32,741 nt of DNA. It comes from Reticulitermes lucifugus. Taxonomy: Eukaryota; Arthropoda; Insecta; Blattodea; Rhinotermitidae. The DNA lies in contig JAKCWW010004002.1 of assembly GCA_026260175.1 (NCBI GenBank), forward strand, positions 11,255 to 43,995, given 5' to 3'. The first letter of the stretch is position 1, and each line of letters begins with the position of its first letter. A program made the translations under genes and the position numbers. The notes below the pieces were generated by a model. That model did not search any database. It was not told the DNA's origin and worked only from the letters and a program-made list of their open reading frames with translations. Below, piece after piece: positions 29,004-32,741 of this stretch.

Positions 29004-30084
29004 CTTCTGTTAAAATATAGACGGACTGCTACCTTGCAAAACAGAAGATTATACTAGAGAAAGATAAAAGAACATGAAGTATGCAAAGCAAAAGTTACAT
29101 AATCTATATCAAGAAATGCAAAACAGACATTATGAAAAGGAATGAAGATAAATCACAACCAAAGGAACTTCAATTCTTAAGCAGTGTAATCAGCTTGGCG
29201 AGCAAAGCTTTGAACACATCCCATAATCACAGCACTGACCTTAGCTAATATTGACGTAATAACACTAGTGCGCCGTCAGTCCTGGCAAGTGTTGCCGTAC
29301 TTTTAAATAAATCATCCAGCTGTACATACTGCAAAGAAGTGGACTTTCATATTTAACAAATATTGTTGTTGTGCCAACAGTATCTTACATAAGTTATTTG
29401 ATTGGCATAAAACTTTCAGGACTTCTCCTAGTTCATGATGAACAAGTTTAAATAAATAAACCATTTACTGTAGTTCCAAGTGACTGCATACCCCATCCCA
29501 CACTGGATTAGTCAGTAGGAATGTGGCCCAAAGAAAACCAGTAGGTGTTAGATGGGAATACAGGAGGCGTGAAATATGTGAATTTGAAAATTCTCTTCTA
29601 AACAGATGGCACAGGTAGATGACATTGCTCCAACTCAACTAATATATAATATCTCTCTGGAATGCTGTTTTGGTTGTTTACATATTTCATTTGGCTGGCT
29701 AGACCATGGGGTGATCATCTCGTACAGTTTCTGGGGTATTTTCAGGAAAGGGCGTTGGGGTATGGTTTAGGGAACAAATACCCTGATTCCGACAGCCGTG
29801 GGGATTGTTGAGAGAAATTCAAGGCTGGCTAATTATCATAATACTGTTACAGTATTAAACTTATATAAAAATGTACATAACAAATTAAATAAGTTGTAAT
29901 GTGGAGATGAAAAGCACACTGAAAAAACTGCAAAACAATATAGCTGGCACTCTCAAAATTAAATATAAAAAATTTATAAAACTGTACCTTGGAAATCAAA
30001 ATAAATCTACATGATTTACAAATGCAACAGCAAACAAAATTGCATTTCAGCATAAAATATTACATTATTTTTGCATCACAACAT

Positions 30085-30086
30085 TA

Positions 30087-30120
<34 letters not shown>
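30085..30120 (+). repeat. (AAT)n microsatellite
   Basis: About twelve uninterrupted AAT units. The antisense frame gives a Tyr run and is not a gene. Confidence 0.95.
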
Positions 30121-32639
30121 TCTGTCACAACCAATGAAAGTGATGTATAGGATGATGTACATGCGGTTGTGATGTCGTACAAAACATATTTGTGACAAGG
30201 AACTTATTGAAGTGCCTCTCTCCAGTATTGTAAAAATGAATATATGGTACCTACAGCGTATATAACCTTCCACCAAAGTGTGAAACTATGTATCCTGCTT
30301 TTTAAACACATGGATAAAAAAACAGGCTACAATTATTTTCAATAAACTTTATACAAACAAAATTACACATGACAAACTATCACTTAGAATTAAGAGGAAC
30401 TTGACAAAATTGCGCTTTTAAAATGACACCATAGAATCAAAACCAAATATGTAATTAAAAATAACTATAATTAAAATATCTTGTTCATATTCTTTCAAAT
30501 TATATAATATTACTATCATTATTTATCATGCACAACCTTTAACTCCTCCTGTCCATCATCACTGCTTTGTCATGTTGTGAGAAACTAAAATAATAAAGGA
30601 ACTGAGAAAATTCATAACAGCCACCAAAGCAGGTTTGTAAGTAAAAAAGATTATTTATCCTCCTATAGTTTGAAACCTGAGTCGGCTGTTATTCTATGAA
30701 ATCTATACATACTAACATCCATTACCTTATGCACTTGCACACTTTACTTATATTACACCTGCATATGTAATTACAAACAAATTCCAGTGTCATTGTGCAC
30801 TGTAAAGCAAGATACAGGTAAATTAATACTGATCATTCTAACAGTGCCACTATAAATTACGTGTAACAGATCTGCAACATCATATCACATGCAGAAAGTG
30901 GAACCAAACTCCTAGATAATACTGAATTATAATGGAATGTAACATAATTCAACAAAATATCATTCAGTCACACACACACATGAATATATAATATTAATTA
31001 CTGTATCTAATTTGCATGCCCTTTTCACTGGAAGCCTGAAATCTGGTTATAAATAGATCTCTCCTAGTAAACTACTGTTGTGTCATGTGTGCACACACAT
31101 AAGTACATATGTACAATGTGTTGCATGAAATAACAAGAGTGTATGAAAAGCTGTCCCTGAATGTGGAACGTTACCCTGCAATTATTATGGAAGAAGAGGA
31201 AAAGTAACAAATGAAAACATCTGTGTTGTTGTGTGTAGAGGGGATGGGGGTAAGTTCTGTCTAAAACAGTACAAGAAAAGTGTCGCTTTAAGTGTGTGTT
31301 CTGTAGCATTCTACTATGCTGCAACAGAAAGTGTTTTAAAGCTTTCCATTAGCCTACTAGTAGGGTTAAAAACATCTTCTTTAAAAAATATATGTTTTCT
31401 TGCGCTACATTATTAGATGGAAAAGGATAATCCAATTAAATCATAAATATTAACTGAGAACACAGGCAGAGACTCATCCCCACTTCATCAGTACACACTC
31501 GGAAAAGAACCTGCTATGAGAATGTATGGAGAGAGTTGTGCAAACATGTTAACATCTGCTTTCCCAAAAAGTCCATTATAATACTAGTCAGGTGTGATTC
31601 ACAGTACACATTTTTGTTTTTTTTTCTTCTTTTTTTTTTGTAACATCAAATTTGATCACATACCTAGTTTTCATTAACATATTTTATACATCAAACATCA
31701 TCACCAACCCTAATTTTAGCCAAAGCAAAACAAACAATCAAACCATACGTAACAGAAACACGTAACCAACTATGGTACAACGATTTGTACAGCACTTCTT
31801 CCGCCTGTTTTGTAAAAGATCTAGATTATGTATTTACAAGTGGCATAACAGAAGACAAAAACTTCTTTATGGTATGAAAATACGAGCATCATCGTCCTGA
31901 ATTATATTGTTAATTATTATTGTTTAAATATTCAACCCTGAACTTTCCAGGACAGATTTATATTAAATTATTAAGCACTGTACCCATTTTTCATACTATA
32001 CTTCATCCTCTTACCAATGAATGTTTTATATCAACAAACTGAAAGTCTAGTCACGTAGAAGCACACAAAGCTGTTGATATATCACTCCATTAGCATTCGC
32101 ATGCACATACCTGTGCGCAACTTCAGAAGTTAGCTTTGCACCTAAATCAATGGCATTCAGTCTTTAGAGACACTGGTGTTACATGAATCTATCCCATCAG
32201 TGTACCAATCTATCACATAAAGTAGCAATGTTACAAAGGGCTTCATACTCCAAATAGCTAAGGTGTCTGGTAAAAATGGTAATGCTCAGTTACTTAAATT
32301 TACAGTTGTGGGAAATGAACTGACAAGTATAACAAACAGCTTTAAGAAGAGATCAGTAACCTTGTGTAAGTTACATAACAAGGTTTCAGTGTTGAAAGAA
32401 AGGTTCCTTACTCGGAATGGGTCACACAGAAAACTTGATCTACACCATTCTGAACACTGTGAATAATTTTTATCTTGCATTCAAAATTCTATACTTGCTT
32501 TTATTTTAGCTGTGCCTAATCTTTGCTTCCCTGTTTTGGCCAAAATGTTGAAGAAAAGGATTCAGACATGACCATGCAAAGCTGTTGGGGCAAACAAATT
32601 CACCAAATTCCTCTCAGGCTATCAGCTGTGGCAATGATG

Positions 32640-32689
32640 GACTAAAGACCAACATTTTGGAGACCCGCTACATCTCCGTCATCAGGGTC

Positions 32690-32690
<1 letters not shown>
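32640..32690 (-). repeat. hammerhead-like core variant (copy 5)
   Basis: Minus strand: AGACC, CTGATGAC, GGAGA paired with TCTCC, AAAATGTT, GGTCT. Both the inner five-pair stem and the outer five-pair stem (AGACC with GGTCT) are perfect. The GAAA box is AAAA and GTA is GTT, so two key positions differ from the consensus. The tail of the Penelope-like family is not visible. Confidence 0.45.

Positions 32691-32693
<3 letters not shown>

Positions 32694-32741
<48 letters not shown>
32694..32741 (+). repeat. (TG)n microsatellite, runs off the window
   Basis: At least 24 TG units immediately beside the structured core at 32,646-32,690. Confidence 0.95.

Larger units (their letters stand above)
23461..32741. 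other. CpG-depleted, AT-rich region, possible transcribed non-coding sequence
   Basis: I counted five CpG in 24,421-25,620. The rest of the region runs at a similar few per kb, against eight in the 240 bases 8,041-8,280. Few transposons interrupt it. In insects with CpG methylation this pattern marks germline-methylated gene bodies, so intron or long UTR sequence is a reasonable inference. No open frame in it has a recognisable domain. Stretches 24,417-26,356, 26,750-28,167, 29,004-30,084 and 30,121-32,640 hold nothing more specific that I can name. Confidence 0.5.

Noticed and set aside
32263..32466. 67-codon plus-strand open frame
   Set aside because: It starts at a non-ATG codon and has no recognised motif. 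An antisense frame of similar length overlaps it, and there is no splice context.

Overview
The window looks like repeat-rich nuclear DNA from an insect. It is AT-rich, has no operon-like gene packing and contains no intact long reading frame. It is crowded with tRNA-derived SINEs, decayed DNA transposons and short fold-back repeats. The repeat types resemble those I know from cockroaches, termites and other polyneopteran or hemipteroid insects. A blattodean host is my best guess, but nothing here proves the species. I find no complete host protein-coding gene.

Left part, about 1-23,450: a mosaic of transposable-element debris with ordinary CpG frequency. It holds at least four tRNA-derived SINE families. 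SINE-A has four copies (6.6, 10.7, 17.0 and 18.8 kb), SINE-B two (13.5 and 19.1 kb), SINE-C two (window start and 5.7 kb) and SINE-D one (14.9 kb). Several copies have visible target-site duplications of 7-15 bp. The same region holds an internally deleted Tigger/pogo transposon (9.6-10.3 kb), a broken hAT transposase gene (20.8-22.6 kb, minus strand), a hAT-type terminus near 14.0 kb and a 0.4-kb element with imperfect terminal inverted repeats (14.3-14.7 kb). It also has two copies of a 0.4-kb dispersed repeat (8.4 and 15.4 kb) and a superfamily of fold-back repeats (1.4, 4.4, 5.4, 7.4, 20.1 and 24.2 kb).

Right part, about 23,450-32,741: AT-rich and strongly depleted of CpG (roughly 4 per kb where I counted, against about 30 per kb in a non-repeat sample on the left). 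It has few mobile elements. In insects that methylate DNA this usually marks a transcribed, germline-methylated gene body, so this part may be intron or a long untranslated region. One weak exon candidate lies at 28,168-28,255.

The most interesting signal is a small RNA-like structure that recurs in several repeat families. A conserved CTGAWGAY is followed by a stem whose sequence differs from copy to copy but stays paired, then GAAAC, 2-4 free bases and GTA. In the best copies an outer stem (for example CCCC with GGGG) closes the structure. This matches the layout of a minimal type I hammerhead ribozyme with a two-base-pair stem III, apart from one extra pyrimidine before stem II. In one family (0.1, 12.5, 16.4-16.8 and 28.8 kb) the core is joined to a shared tail around TGCACGGT. 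Two of those copies sit between 10-13 bp direct repeats and contain inverted duplications, as expected for non-autonomous Penelope-like retroelements. Both the ribozyme and the Penelope readings are inferences from the sequence and are untested.
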